Notes: generated by a model not told the origin, from the letters alone. A stretch of DNA of 64,000 nt from Humulus lupulus (GCF_963169125.1 NC_084797.1:96621868-96685867); one strand, 5' to 3'. Shown: positions 1-11,755, counted from the stretch's first letter. Translations and numbers: made by a program.

Positions 1-452
1 ATATAATAACTATCCTATTTTCCTTACCAAATACCGGAATGTGAGAACAAGGACGGGATTTTGGAACACTCCTAAAAACCATTACTGAGAAGGTGAGTAT
101 TTCTAAAAGAAATGAACTAAAACCACCGAGAAGAAGAGCTTACTGAAATGAAACCTCAAGTTCAATGAACTTAATTGCCTAACCATGAATGGAAAACAAC
201 AAGTTAGAATTTGAGTAGAGAAAACCTATAAAAACTAATGAAATATACAAAAATGAACTAGGAATAGGAATACTTTTGAATGCACTATAACCGAACTACA
301 CCTCAAAATCTTACTTCCCAAGTGTTTAATAAGCTTAAGACGATAAAGCTTATAACCCCAACCCAAGTGTTTAACACTCTAAAGTAAACCTAGCAGCTTG
401 AAGGCTCTGAACGCAGCTTAAAGAATGAATGAGATGGCTGGGTACTAGGTCC

Positions 453-460
453 TATTTATA
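453..460 (-). promoter_or_regulatory. TATA-like box, minus strand
   Basis: Read on the minus strand this is TATAAATA, in the context CTCTATAAATAGG, a good match to plant TATA boxes such as those in LTR promoters. No reading frame downstream on the minus strand within the window start can be attached to it, so function is only suggested. Confidence 0.3.
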
Positions 461-644
461 GAGTTCAAGAATGAAAAGATCTTCTTTTAGCTTGAATAAA
501 ATTAATGACTTTTTAATTGAAAAACATTTGAATAATCGTTCAGCAGAGGCTTAAGACTCGGTCAAAAGATTCTAAGCTTATCAAGTGGTTATGGAATAAA
601 AATGAGCTCGGTTTCAAAACCATTCAAAAATAATGCCCTAGAGT

Positions 645-677
645 CGATATATCGCCCATGGTAGGCGATATATCGCC
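645..677. repeat. Pair of CGATATATCG palindromes
   Basis: CGATATATCG occurs at 645-654, and the longer perfect palindrome GGCGATATATCGCC at 664-677. Two more copies lie just beyond the insertion, at 7994-8007 and 8019-8028. In the uninterrupted sequence the four would sit within roughly 140 bp. Confidence 0.85.
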
Positions 678-712
678 TGGGCTTATATTCCCGAGGCTTC
701 TCAAAGGGTTCG

Positions 713-2858
713 TGTAACGTCCTGGATAGCCAAGACCGCTACACTGTGTGTTTGCAAAGGTGTAGGACTTGCTAATCAAGTCATTTAATTAAAACGTGTC
801 ACTAACCATAAGTGTGCTAGGGTTAAAAATAAGTTTTGGCCTCAAAACATACATTTTATAAAATTAAACAGTTTCACATATGGGATCCCAAAAAGAAAAT
901 AGTGTTTAAAAGTTGGTTTACAAAATCTCAAAAGTTAAAAACAATCATCTGCCATACTAAGGCAAAGTAAGCATTTTCGTTCCTCTCGTCCCTGCCTTCC
1001 CTCTCAACCGTGGCGGCTGAGCAGCCGGTCATGTACATTCAGCTCGTAGAGCTCTCCAAATCAGGGCTGATCGAGCTTTCCCTTGCCTTTACCTGCACCA
1101 TGCAGCACCCGTGAGCCAAGGCCCAGCAAGAAAACACAATACACATCATATACAGTATTAGCAAACAAGTAACCTTTTAAGCATGTTCAATCACTCAATA
1201 TTCATATCAACTTTATAGCACGTAATCATAATCCAAGATACAAGTAAATACCATTAATAATCAAATTACTCAATAGTCACAATAATCATCGTTAATAGCC
1301 AAAATACACAATAATCAGGGCCGACGACTTAGGCCGCACCCTCTGTTTAACCCACTGACTCCGGCCCACTTAAACTGAGCACAGTGCATAATAAGCTGTC
1401 CTTGGCTACCAGTGGCCGAGCTGCGCCCTGTGTGCTAGTTTAACCTTGGCATGCTTAGGCCATTAGTTTACTATTTACATGGCATAATACCATTCTTTCA
1501 AACATATATATTAGGGATCCCTTAGTCCCGTTCCAAATATACAACCAGGTGTAGATTTCTTACCTTTAACTTCTTCGTTTATTAATTACAAGAGACGTCC
1601 CTCGAGCAAGATCCTTTCCCGAGCCCTAGCTTCAGTACGTAATCACAACCAAGGTATTGGGTTCCATTAATATCCAAATATAGTTTTTCGGGTACAAAAC
1701 TAACTTCCGGGAAATAAATCCCACCAAGTAGGCTTGATTCTCGTGCTTAAAAACCCTAAACGTTCAAGTATGCGTCTAAGGGCTGCGGCTCTTGAAGCCT
1801 AGCCGCGGCCCTACCCTAAAACATAACCTTAGCCCTTCCTGAAAGAAGACACGTGCCGCAGTCCTTGCTTTGGGCGCCGCCGCGCTAGCCCCTAGCCGAG
1901 CCCTCCAGGCTCATCTTCATCCTAGGGCCGCAACACTCTAGAACAGAGCCGCGACCCTTCCCTTCGAGCCCAGAAATTCCACCATTTCAAACCCCTTAAC
2001 ATTACCTAAAATCATCCCAAAGCTCCCTATTTCAATAACAATCATTCCCAACACTTTTAAGATTACTTTAGCAACATAATTCAACAAAAAAAAACCAGCC
2101 TAACACACATTAAAATCTCTTTTCAATTTCCGAAACTCAAGAACTTCAAACACTAAAACCAGCCAGTCAAAACTCAAATTTAAGCTTCTAAATCATGAAT
2201 TATAGCTTACCTCTTCACCTGAACCCCTTCTCTAAGCAGAATCCAAGTAAATTCCTAGCTAATTCCCAAGCTTCCAGCTTAAATTCAACCTTAAACATCA
2301 AAATTGCAACTATCTCAACACCCAGCTAGAACTCAGAATTTTCTAACTAAAAAGGAAAGGAATCACTGCTTACCTTAGTATTGATTAAATTGCTTGGATA
2401 ATCCTTGAGTTAAACCTCAAAATCCTCTCTTCAATTCACTAAATTCCAACTGAAATTCCAGCTCAAATCCTCCAAGTTTCTCTGTGTTTAGCTTGTGTTT
2501 TTTCCTTGAGAGAGAAGAGAGAGAATAGGCTGAGAAAGAAAAGTCGGTTTAATTTTGTTCTACTGTTTTCTATTTTTCATAAGTCTATCCTTTATCACTT
2601 AGGTCAAACTCGAGGCTCGGGGTGCCGGAAATGTCCCCGAGGGCAAAATGGTAAAATTCCCCATTTACCGGCCTAAATTTGGTTCTCACATAATAATGTG
2701 GTTCTCACAAATACCATAAATATATCACATTAACATCAATATAGTCATACAAGCATTTTTAATCATATAATTATGCATTCAAATCAATAAACTCACTCAT
2801 ATCACATTTAACTCAACTATGCCCTCTAGGCCCACTAATCAAGGCCCTTAAGCCTTAT
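713..2858 (-). repeat. Left LTR of the family A element
   Basis: Aligns along its length with 5620-7955. It begins TGTAACGTCCTGG and runs to about 2858, where the last roughly 20 bases expected from the right LTR are missing and gag-derived sequence begins. It also lacks about 170 bp present in the right LTR between about 7575 and 7770. A GC-rich island at about 1780-1970, with several GCCGCG-type words, sits in otherwise AT-rich sequence. In the coding sense of the element (minus) this is the 3' LTR. Confidence 0.8.
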
Positions 2859-2893
2859 TGTTGTAATCCTGAAATCTCGAGCTATCATAGCAT

Positions 2894-3562
2894 TCAACCC
2901 TCTAATCTGTCCTGCCTAGCTGCATCAGTAGGAACAAGGATTGGTGCGAACTTCGCAAGTCTATCGAATTTCAGAGCATATTCTGTAACGGTCATATTTC
3001 CCTGCACCAAACTCACAAACTCATTAACTTTCGCTGCCCTGACGGCAACGTTGTAGTATTTCTGACTGAATAGGTCTTTGAAGCCTTCCCAACTCAAAAC
3101 AGTAACATCCCTGGTTTGCGATGCCACTTCCCACCAGATGCGGGCATCCTCTCTCAACATATACGTGGCATAGGCCACTCTATCATGTCCTTCTACCCTC
3201 ATGAAATCTAGGATAGTGGTAATCATGGTTAGCCATTGCTCGGCTTTCAATGGATCCGGTCCACCCTCAAAGATTGAGGGTTGCTGCTTCCTGAACCGTT
3301 CATACAATTGCTCCCATCTGTTTCCAACCTCTCCTGACTGCACAACCGGTACCACTGCAGGTGGTACAATAGGGGCAGCACTCCCTGATGGAGCCTGCTG
3401 TCGCAGAATACGAATCTACTCATCTTTGCTCTGCAACCGAGCCTGCATATCGGCCATAAGTTGCTGCCAGTTATCAGGGACTGGCAGAGGAATCTGGCCC
3501 TGGCCATCACCCCCGGTCCCGGACCTAGTGCCGGCTAGTCGCGTAGATTTTCTTGGACGCAT
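2894..3562 (-). pseudogene. gag: gag fragment, Ty3/gypsy
   Basis: This would encode the N-terminal and central part of a gypsy capsid protein. The likely start at 3562 begins MRPRKSTRLAG, followed by a basic, Gly/Gln-rich stretch. A stop codon at 3416 interrupts the frame, which continues in the same register to 2894. The central part shows the retrotransposon gag pattern: a GGPDPLKAEQWL segment, then YMLREDARIWW, then WEGFKDLFSQKYY. The zinc knuckle and all of pol are missing, because the left LTR abuts the reading frame just downstream. It is closest in pattern to the gag of the chromovirus at 42 kb. Confidence 0.8.
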
Positions 3563-4031
3563 AGCTATCCAAGTCAATCTGCAATCAACGACTCGGCAAT
3601 TAAACCATGATGACAGGGTAAAAACTTCTCCCAAAAACCCATCAGAGTAACATAACCAATCACAAACATTCACAAAATAAGCATTCATCCACATGCACCA
3701 GCTGCTAATAAGCATGCCTCCAATCTCATCACACAATAGCTATGAAACAAACATTCATCCATACACAATATCCAATTAATCATTCAAATATTCATTTATA
3801 TGCAATACGATGTTGATAAGCATGCCTTAATATTCTCATACAGCAATCAAGGGCCAGGCCCTATCAGTATCTCATGCTCCATATTAATCTAATAGATAAC
3901 AACAATCATAATTCATTCCAGGCATATAAGCATATAAACACATATACACATTACCAAACCCTGATTTGAGCTTGTCTCTATCAGCGAATGTACATGTCCA
4001 GTCGGTCTTCAGGAACCCTTAAACCTAGGAT

Positions 4032-4043
4032 GCTCTAATACCA
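4032..4043 (-). other. Primer-binding site for initiator tRNA-Met
   Basis: On the minus strand this reads TGGTATTAGAGC, one mismatch from TGGTATCAGAGC, the complement of the initiator tRNA-Met 3' end. In an intact element it would follow the 5' LTR directly. Here the LTR end is replaced by about 28 bases of unrelated sequence and then an inverted LTR piece. The non-coding leader between this site and gag (3563-4031) shows nothing else recognisable. Confidence 0.75.
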
Positions 4044-4071
4044 AGTCCTATAGCTAATGTACATTTGAAAC

Positions 4072-5317
4072 GGGAAAAGTCACAACGGGGCTTAACAGTG
4101 GACTTTGGATAAGTCAGGGGTATTTTAGGTATCAGGTAGTTATTTAGACTATCGGGTTATGAAAATAAATATATGGAGATATATTTGAGGTTAGGAAGTC
4201 TAGGCGGGATTATTGGGAAATTTTACCATTTTGCCCTCGGGGACGTTTCCGACACTCCGAGCCTCGGGTTTGACCTAAGTGATAAAGGTTAGACTTACAA
4301 AAAATAAAAAACAATATAAAAAAATTAAACTGACTTTTCTTTCTCAGCCTATTCTCTCTCTTCTCTCTCAAGGAAAAAACACAAGCTAAACACAGAGAAA
4401 CTTGGAGGATTTGAGCTGGAATTTCAACTGGAGGATATATTTGAGGTTTAATTCAAGGATTATCCAAGAAATTTAATCAGTACTAAAGTCAACAGTGATT
4501 CCTTTCCTTTTTGGTTAGAAAATTCTAAGTTCTAGTTGGGTGTTGAGATAGTTGCAATTTTGATGTTTAAGGTTGAATTTAAGCTGGAAGCTTGGGAATT
4601 AGCTGGGAATTTACTTGGATTCTACTTAGAGAAGGGGTTCAACAGAAGAGGTAAGCTATAATTCATGATTTAGAAGCTTCAATTTGAGTTTTGACTAGCT
4701 GGTTTTAGTGTTTGAAGTTCTTGAGTTTCAGAAATTGAAAAGAGATTTTAATGTATGTTAGGCTGGGGTTTTCTGTTGAATTATGTTGCTAAAGTCATCT
4801 TAAAAGTGTTTGGAATGATTGTTATTGAAATAGGGAGCTTTGGGATGATTTTAGGTAAGGTTAAAGGGTTGGAAATGGTGGAATTTCTGGGCTCGAAGGG
4901 AAGGGTCGCGGCTCTCTTCTAGAGTGTTGCGACCCTAGGATGAAGATGAGCCAGGAGGGCTCGGCCAGGGGTGAGCGCCGTAGTGCCCAAAGAAAGGGCC
5001 GCGGCGCGTGTCTTCTTCCATGGAGGCCTTAGGTTCTGTTTTAGGATAGCGCCACGACTAGGATTCAAGGGCTGCAGCCGTTAGATGCATACTTGAACGT
5101 TTAGGGTTTTTAAGTAGGGGAATCGAGCCTAGTGTGCTCGGGATCAATTTCACCACCGTGCTTGGTGGGATTTGATTTCCCGAAAGTTAGTTTTGTACCC
5201 GAAAATCTATATTTGGATATTCATGGAACCCTATACCTTTGTTGTGATTAGGTGTTAAAGCTAGGGCTCGGGAAAGGATCGTGCTCGAGGGACGTCGCTT
5301 GTAATTAATAAACGAAA
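4072..5317 (+). repeat. Inverted LTR fragment
   Basis: This segment is the reverse complement of about 6455-7722 in the right LTR of the same element. It opens with the complement of the GACTTTTCCCG region and closes at the complement of the TTCGTTTATTAATTACAAG region. The two arms are separated by about 1.1 kb, so a single strand could fold into a very long hairpin. Confidence 0.8.
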
Positions 5318-5551
5318 TGTCCTGGATTGCCAAGACTGCTACACTGTGTGTTTATAAGGTGTAGGACTTGCTAATCAAGTCATTTAATTAAAACGTGTCA
5401 CTAATCATAAGTGTGCTTGGGTTAAAAATAAGTTTTGGCCTCAAAACTTACATTTTATAAAATTAAACAGTTTCACATATGAGATCCCAAAAAAGAAAAT
5501 AGTGTTTAAAAGTTGGTTTACAAAATCTCAAAAGTTAAAGACAATCATCAG
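5318..5551 (-). repeat. Extra LTR-start fragment
   Basis: About 230 bp matching the beginning of the left LTR (from the TGTCCTGGAT region near 719). It has the same orientation as the outer LTRs and lies between two inverted pieces. Confidence 0.75.
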
Positions 5552-5618
5552 CCCTGATTTGGAGAGCTCTGCGAGCTGAATGTACATGATCGGCTGCTCG
5601 GCCGCCATGGTTGAGAGG
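5552..5618 (+). repeat. Short inverted LTR patch
   Basis: Reverse complement of LTR positions about 1002-1068 (and 5881-5945), the segment carrying GTGGCGGCTGAGCAG and GAGCTCTCCAAATCA. It abruptly flips orientation between two forward LTR pieces. Confidence 0.75.
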
Positions 5619-7955
5619 GTACACTTTGTGTTTGTAAAGGTGTAGGGCTTGCTAACCAAGTCATTTAATTAAAACGTGTCACTAACCATAAGTGTGCTAG
5701 GGTTAAAAATATGTTTTGGCCTCGAAAGATACATTTTATAAAATTAAACAGTTTCACATATGGGATCCCAAAAAGAAAATAGTGTTTAAAAGTTGGTTTA
5801 CAAAATCTCAAAAGTTAAAGACAATCATCAGCCATACTAAGGCAAAGTAAGCATTTTCGGTCCTCTCGTCCCTGCCTTCCCTCTCAACCGTGGCGGCTGA
5901 GCAGCTGGTCCTGTACATTCAGCTCCCAGAGCTCTCCAAATCATGGCTGATCGAGCTTGCCCTTGCCTTTACCTGCACCACGTAGCACCCATGAGCCAAG
6001 GCCTAGCATGAAAACACAATACACACCATCTAAAGTATTAGCAAGCAAGTAACCTTTTAAGCATGTTCAATCACTCAATATTCATATCAACTCTATAGCA
6101 TGTAATCATAATCCAAGATACAAGTAAATACCATTTATAATCAGATTACTCAATAGTCACAATAATCATCTTTAATAGCCAAAATACACAATAATCAGGG
6201 CTGACGACTTAGGTCGCACCCTCTGTTTAACCCACTGACTCCAGCCCGCTTAAACTGAGCTCAGTGCATAATAAGCTATCATCGGCTACCAGTGGCCGAG
6301 CCGCGCCCTGTGTGCTAGTTTAACCTTGGCACGCTAAGGCCATTGGTTTACTATTTACATAGCATAATACCATTCTTTCAAACATACATATTAGGGAGCC
6401 CTTAGTCCCGGTCCAAATATACAACCGAGTGTAGTTTTCTTTCCTTTAACTTCTTCGTTTATTAATTACAAGCGATGTCCCTCGAGCATGATCCTTTCCC
6501 AAGCCCTAGCTTCAGCACCTAATCACAACCAAGGTATTGGGTTCCATTAATATCCAAATATAGGTTTTCGGGAACAAAAATAACTTCCAGGAAATCAAAT
6601 CCCACTAAGCACGATGGTGAAATTGATCCCGAGCACACTAGGCTCGATTCTCATGCTTAAAAACCCTAAACGTTCAAGTATGCATCTAAGGGTTGCGGAT
6701 CTTGAAGCCTAGCCGTGGCCCTGCCCTAAAACAGAACCTAAGGCCTCCTTGGAAGAAGACACGCACAACGGCCCTTGCTTTGGGCGCCGTGGCGCACACC
6801 CCTGGCCGAGCCCTCCTGGCTCATCTTCATCCTAGGGCCGCAACACTCTAGAACAGAGCCGCGGCCCTTCCCTTCGAGCCCAGAAATTCCACCATTTCCA
6901 ACCCTTTAACCTTACCTAAAATCATCCCAAAGCTCCCTATTTCAATAAAAATCATTCCAACCACTTTTAAGATGACTTTAGCAACATAATTCAACAGAAA
7001 AACCCAACCTAACACACACTAAAATCTCTTTTTAATTTTTGAAAATCTAGAACTTCAAACACTAAAACCAGCCTGTCAAAACTCAAATTTAAGCTTCTAA
7101 ACCATGAATTATTGCTTACCTCTTCAACTGAACCCCTTCTCTAAGCAGAATCCAAGTAAATTCCCAGCTAATTCCCAAGCTTCCAACTTAAATTCAACCT
7201 TAAACATCAAAATTGCAACTATCTCAACACCCAGTTAGAACTCAGAATTTTCTAACCAAAATGGAAAGGAATCACTACTTACCTTAGTACTTATTAAATT
7301 GCTTGGATAATCCTTGAGTTAAACCTCAAAATCCTCTCTTCAATTCACAAAATTCCAGCTGAAATTCCAGCTCAAATCCTCCAAATTTCTCTGTGTTTAG
7401 CTTGTGTTTTTTCCTTGAGAGAGAAGAGAGAGAATAGGCTGAGAAAGAAAAGTCAGTTTAATTTTATTCTACTGTTTTCTATTTTTTGTAAGTCTATCCT
7501 TTATCACTTAGGTCAAACCCGAGGCTCAGGGTGCCGGAAACGTCCCCGAAGGCCAAAACGGTAAAATTCCCCAATATTCCCATCTAGATTTCCTATCCTC
7601 AAATATATCTCCATATATTTATTTTCATAACCCGATAGTCTAAATAACTACCCGATACCTAAAATACCCCTGACTTATCCAAAGTCCACTGTTAAGCCCC
7701 TTTGTGACTTTTCCCGCTATCTAACCCTAAGATCGCCTCAAGTCGTGCTCTGCAAACCTACACACATAATAATTTGGTTCTCACAAATACCATATATATA
7801 TCACATTAACATCAATATAGTCATACAAGCATTTTTAATCATATAATTATGCATTCAAATCAATAAACTCACTAAAATCACATTTAACTCAACTATGCCC
7901 TCCAGGCACACTAATCAAGGCCCTTAAGCCTTATTAGTGAATTTGGGTCGTTACA
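5619..7955 (-). repeat. Right LTR of the family A element
   Basis: About 2.3 kb, aligned with 713-2858 but lacking the first roughly 30 bases, which are replaced by the inverted patch. It ends CGTTACA directly before the target-site duplication. It carries the GC-rich island at about 6690-6870. In the coding sense this would be the 5' LTR. Confidence 0.8.
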
Positions 7956-7960
7956 GTTCG

Positions 7961-8625
7961 TGCGAAGTTACGTGTTTTTCTTATTCCCCGAGTGGCGATA
8001 TATCGCCCCCTAGAGCTGCGATATATCGGCATACGCTGAAATATTATACACGTAATTGCACTTTTTCAGCCTAATTTGAATTGATTAAACATCTTTGACT
8101 GAGTCCTATAACGATTTCAAAGCTGCTGGCAGAGTCTGGGATTTTCACAAATTACTCTTAATAAACTATTCCTCAAAAATACTTAATTTCTCAATATACA
8201 TGCACATGACAAGTGTCATGATCATATTGGTTCTTTCTAAACCTTATTGTATAATAAATATCATCTTCATAATCAGCTATATTAATCAAACCTTATGATA
8301 TAATTAATATTCCTAATCTATAAGTGTTGCTACGAGTGTCCAACTATGTCCCGACTTGAACCAAAATCCACAGTAATAAACATACTATAACTACTACTAG
8401 CTATTACTATTACTACTACTATCTAACTAGCTAAGTAAAGTTCTTGGACTCTACATGTTAGTATGTTGGATAAAAATAAAATATGGGATATAGTGAAGGT
8501 ATGATTTTATTAATTATATTTCATTAAATGTTTTTAAAATATATATTTTTGTGATAATATGATTCTTATTACTTTCAAACTTGTAGAAAAAATTTTATTT
8601 GGACCCTAAACAATAGAAACAAATA
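7961..8625. other. Continuation of the 1-712 sequence; no gene seen
   Basis: AT-rich sequence without a credible reading frame. Palindromes GGCGATATATCGCC (7994-8007) and CGATATATCG (8019-8028) pair with those at 645-677. A TAC/TACTAC-rich patch lies at about 8388-8425. The border to the CACTA relic is somewhere between about 8300 and 8600 and could not be placed. Confidence 0.4.
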
Positions 8626-9583
8626 TTGATGGATGCGAGAAAGTACTTTCGAAATTTGAAGACTAATATCACAAGGGTACACGTGTATGACGCTTTGAAA
8701 AAATTCCCAAATGAGTTCCCGCCAGCTATTCCATTTGGATTTGAGAATGTCATAACGCTAGATGAATGGTTAAAGTTTGTGAACTCAAGATTAACTCCCA
8801 AGTGTCGTAGAAAGAGAGAAGAAATGCAAAATTATCGCGCATTGAATAAATACAATCACAACCTCTCTAGAGGAGGCTATGTGCTTATTTAAGAGATGTT
8901 AATGGAACAAAGTGGGAAAAGTCTGACTGAACTTGAGTGGGCAGACTTGTGGAGCATGGGTCATCAGAATGCTAAATGAGAGCTAGTTGGAGAGGCCTCT
9001 GAGATTCAAAAAAATATTGTAAGTGTTCATATTTAATAATGTTGGTATATCAAATTATTAGCTTCTATATATATAACTTTCTATGAATATAGTTTCACAA
9101 GATCATTACCGGCAACTCCAAGCTGAGGGTAAATAGGCACCTGATGGCCCTGATGATGTGCTTAAGAGGGCGTTGGGCACTCCTGAGCCCCGAGGACGTG
9201 TTAAGGCTGGAGGACACGGTCTGTCCCGCACAATATACTGGAATACACCAACACCTACCTCAATGAAAAATAAATCGAAAGCCTCTTCTTCGAATGACAA
9301 CATTAGAAGGGAGTTTGAAGAAAGATTTCAAAAACAAGAAAAAGAATATCGTCAACAAGCACAACGTCTAGAAGAGCGCCTTAAGCAACAAGATGAACTC
9401 TTGAGAAAATTCATGGCCCAACAGAGCGGGTCGGGATCCAACATTTGAGAACCACTAGCACCACCATCATACTATGTGCCTGACCCACCAGTGCCACCTG
9501 CACATGAGTTTTACTATACTCCTGACCCACTAGTGCATCAAGCAGAAGATCAAATTATTGCACTACAACCGCTTTTGAAAGAG
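8626..9583 (+). pseudogene. CACTA-type plant transposase (Ptta/En/Spm-like) fragment
   Basis: The first exon-like segment (8626-8892) contains a LDEWLKFVNSRL stretch and then KYNHNLSRGGY, the conserved pattern of the plant En/Spm-type transposase_24 family. Reading continues in frame past a TAA at 8890 through ELEWADLWSMG to a TGA near 8977. The next segment, from about 9110, carries ALGTPEPRGRVKAGG, a family hallmark near its C-terminus. A charged Gln/Glu/Arg-rich coiled-coil (about 9300-9420) and a proline-rich tail follow. In-frame stops at 8890, about 8977, 9134 and about 9446 show it is dead. A GT-AG intron is predicted at 9584-9674. Confidence 0.75.
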
Positions 9584-9674
9584 GTAATTAAACTTTCTTG
9601 AATATTCCAAAACCTAATAAATTTCTTTACTGTTTCAACATGCTTATTTGTATATAATATGTTTCTTGCCCAAG

Positions 9675-9915
9675 GCCGAGCATGCCAATTAGCCATTGGT
9701 TCAGTTTCAAACGTGGTTGCATCAGGTAAACTCATTGAAAGAGAGGCAGGCAACAACTACCAATTTATGATTACTAGCATTCTTAAGGCAACCTATCCTC
9801 TCCCTTTTGCATATCCTTATTTGGATATGTACATTGTTGCTCAAGCCATTGGGACGCCAATACCGTGGCCTAAGGATTTGGTCATTATATCTGAAGATAT
9901 ATATCATGAGGTGAT
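9675..9915 (+). pseudogene. CACTA accessory domain exon (DUF8039-like)
   Basis: Encodes CQLAIGSVSNVVASGK, then AIGTPIPWPKDLVI. This pattern is repeatedly found between the transposase_24 part and the Ulp1-like part of plant CACTA second genes; the DUF8039 label is from memory. It follows the intron ending at 9674 and precedes an intron that seems to end near 9999. Its role in transposition is not known to me. Confidence 0.55.
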
Positions 9916-10129
9916 GCCATATTTTTACATAATTATCTTTACAAGTCAATATTAATTTGTTTGCATTTTTAAATTTTTTTTTATATTATTGTATTCAGTT
10001 TCCCTCTACAAGTAGGACCAGATCACAACGACCTAAAGCTCCATCAACACAACAACCACGAGAAAGAAGACGACCACAAACTCCTCCAACACAACTGCAC
10101 CACACTCCATTGTAACGATTACACAATAT

Positions 10130-11180
10130 CGTATCTCAGTGGGTTGATGGCGAGTGTGTCAATCTAGGCATAGAGTCTGAAGTTTTTTATCAGTATATGT
10201 CTCGCTTTTATATATTTAAGGATGACATACTTTAGTTTGCTCGAAAGGAGAAGATTGGACAAGCAGTTGTCGTCAGCTACATGAGGTGTATATCTCACAA
10301 AGTTCATTCATTTAATTTTCTAATTTGATTTATTCACTCATATAACAATTTTTCGTATTTTTGTATTAGGTTCATTTATAGATATATGGTACAACAAGGT
10401 CGCCAAAATAAGTTTTTATTTGTCAATCCTAATATTGTAGCCACTCTAGGGAGTTCATTCGAAGATCATGTTCAAAATCCATTCAGATGATGCAATGACG
10501 TAAAATCAAAAGAACAAGTTATGCTTGTCCCTTGGAACCATGGGTAAGTTTAAAAAGTTGTCATTTTTCTGACCCATATCAATACTTTCTTTGTTTAACA
10601 TTTGAGTTATAATTTTTTGTTTTTCTTATGCAGTGAACATTGGATGTTGCTTATTTTGGCACCATATGCATATCGTGTTTATTGTTGTGATCCGGTGAAT
10701 TAATATCTGAATAATCATGAGGAGATTGTATCAGTGATCGTCAGTGCTTTCAATCTTTTTTTCTCTATGAATCTTCCTGATGTCGAGATCCCTGATACTC
10801 TACGCATTAAGCAACCTCGGGTAAGTAACTACAACTTACATTTTTTAACTTTTATAATTATTAAGTAGAATAATATGTATGCATTTTTTAACAAGTTTCA
10901 ATTTAATAATGAATTACTCATACTTTTAAATAATTAGTGTCCACACCAACCAGACAATGTGGCATGTGGATACTACATAATGAGGATGTTGAAGGATTTG
11001 ATTGACCATGCGAGTCCTGGACATTACTTGAGAACGATATTATTAATTAAAATTTACAAATTATTTTTGAAACCATATATATAAATGTAATCAAATAATT
11101 AGTTACTATATTTTACTTTATATTTTTTGCAGCTAACAAGTACGTCATCTACAGAGGCACAAATTGATGAGTTGTGACAA
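10130..11180 (+). pseudogene. Ulp1/C48-like cysteine protease domain of a CACTA element
   Basis: Split by introns with good borders: 10544-10633 (GTAAGT to GCAG) and 10821-10937 (GTAAGT to TTAG). Joining the flanks restores NHGEHWMLLILAPYA, with the His of the Ulp1 catalytic site. CCDPVN follows with the Asp, and after the second intron PHQPDNVACGYYIMRM supplies the Gln and Cys of the catalytic set. Ulp1-like domains are known passengers of plant CACTA and Mutator transposons. A stop after CCDPVN and other lesions make it nonfunctional. It ends near an exon at 11133-11180. Confidence 0.75.
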
Positions 11181-11499
11181 GAATGGGCGACATATATGTT
11201 ACCGATAATCCAAAGTTACCGATCTCGTTGTTAGGTTTTCTTTTTTTTTACCTCTTTCTTCACACACAGTGAAATATTTGTTAATTTTGAATATGTCTTA
11301 CAAATATTGTGTTTCTTGTATATGTCTATCAAATATTGTGTTTCTTGCATATTTTCATTTTACTAATTATGTCAATTTCAATTTAAATTAATATTAAATT
11401 GATTTCAATTTAATTAATTATTAAAATAATTTCAATTTAATTAATTATTAAATAAAATTAAAATAATATTAATTATAAATTAATTTAATTTATTTTTTT

Positions 11500-11755
11500 A
11501 AACCTGGGAGACGTGGGAAGTCTCTCACTTCTCCCAATGGTAGACATTGAAAGTCTCTGGGTTGAAAGTCAATGTTTTTGGACACCTTTCAACCTCTCCC
11601 ACTGGGAGACATGTGATGTCTCTCACCTCTCCCATTGTGAGACATGAGATATATACTTACAATGACCCCACCTACAACGTCTCCCCATATGGGAGACATT
11701 GTAGACTTTCAATGTCTCCCAAATAAAGTCATAAAACCCATATTTTGTTGAAGTG
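11500..11755 (+). repeat. CACTA subterminal repeats and right terminus
   Basis: Many short direct and inverted copies of GGGAGACAT/ATGTCTCCC and TCTCCCA words, spaced 10-40 bp apart. They end with TATTTTGTTGAAGTG at 11741-11755. The complement begins CACTTCAAC, as expected for a CACTA terminal inverted repeat. In En/Spm-type elements such subterminal words bind the element's own protein; that role here is inference. Confidence 0.7.

Larger units (their letters stand above)
1..712. other. Unassigned flank of the 713-7955 insertion
   Basis: No convincing coding region is seen here. The stretch continues, after removal of the 713-7955 insertion and one copy of its duplication, into 7961-8600. 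It holds a minus-strand TATA-like box and two CGATATATCG palindromes near its right end. It could be part of an older LTR or another transposon, but I do not recognise the family. Confidence 0.4.
713..7955 (-). mobile_element. Rearranged Ty3/gypsy LTR element (family A), TSD GTTCG
   Basis: The insertion starts TGTAACG and ends CGTTACA, and is flanked by the 5-bp direct repeat GTTCG at 708-712 and 7956-7960. Inside are a left LTR, a minus-strand gag fragment, a minus-strand tRNA-Met primer site, LTR pieces in inverted orientation, and a right LTR. Protease, RT, RNase H and integrase are absent. The clean duplication shows the outer ends are original. The interior shows deletion at both LTR-internal borders and inverted insertion of LTR sequence. 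Such a unit cannot move by itself. Confidence 0.85.
8600..11755 (+). mobile_element. Decayed CACTA (En/Spm) transposon, right part
   Basis: Gene fragments typical of the second gene of plant CACTA elements are followed by a subterminal repeat zone and a terminus whose reverse complement reads CACTTCAACAAAATA. No matching left terminus and no TNP2-type transposase were found, so the left part is lost or replaced. Sequence after the terminus is TAT, a possible 3-bp duplication that cannot be verified without the other end. Confidence 0.7.

Noticed and set aside
3201..3650. 149-codon plus-strand frame
   Set aside because: Lies antisense over the gag fragment at 2894-3562, whose residues match known capsid patterns; this frame has no recognisable motif.
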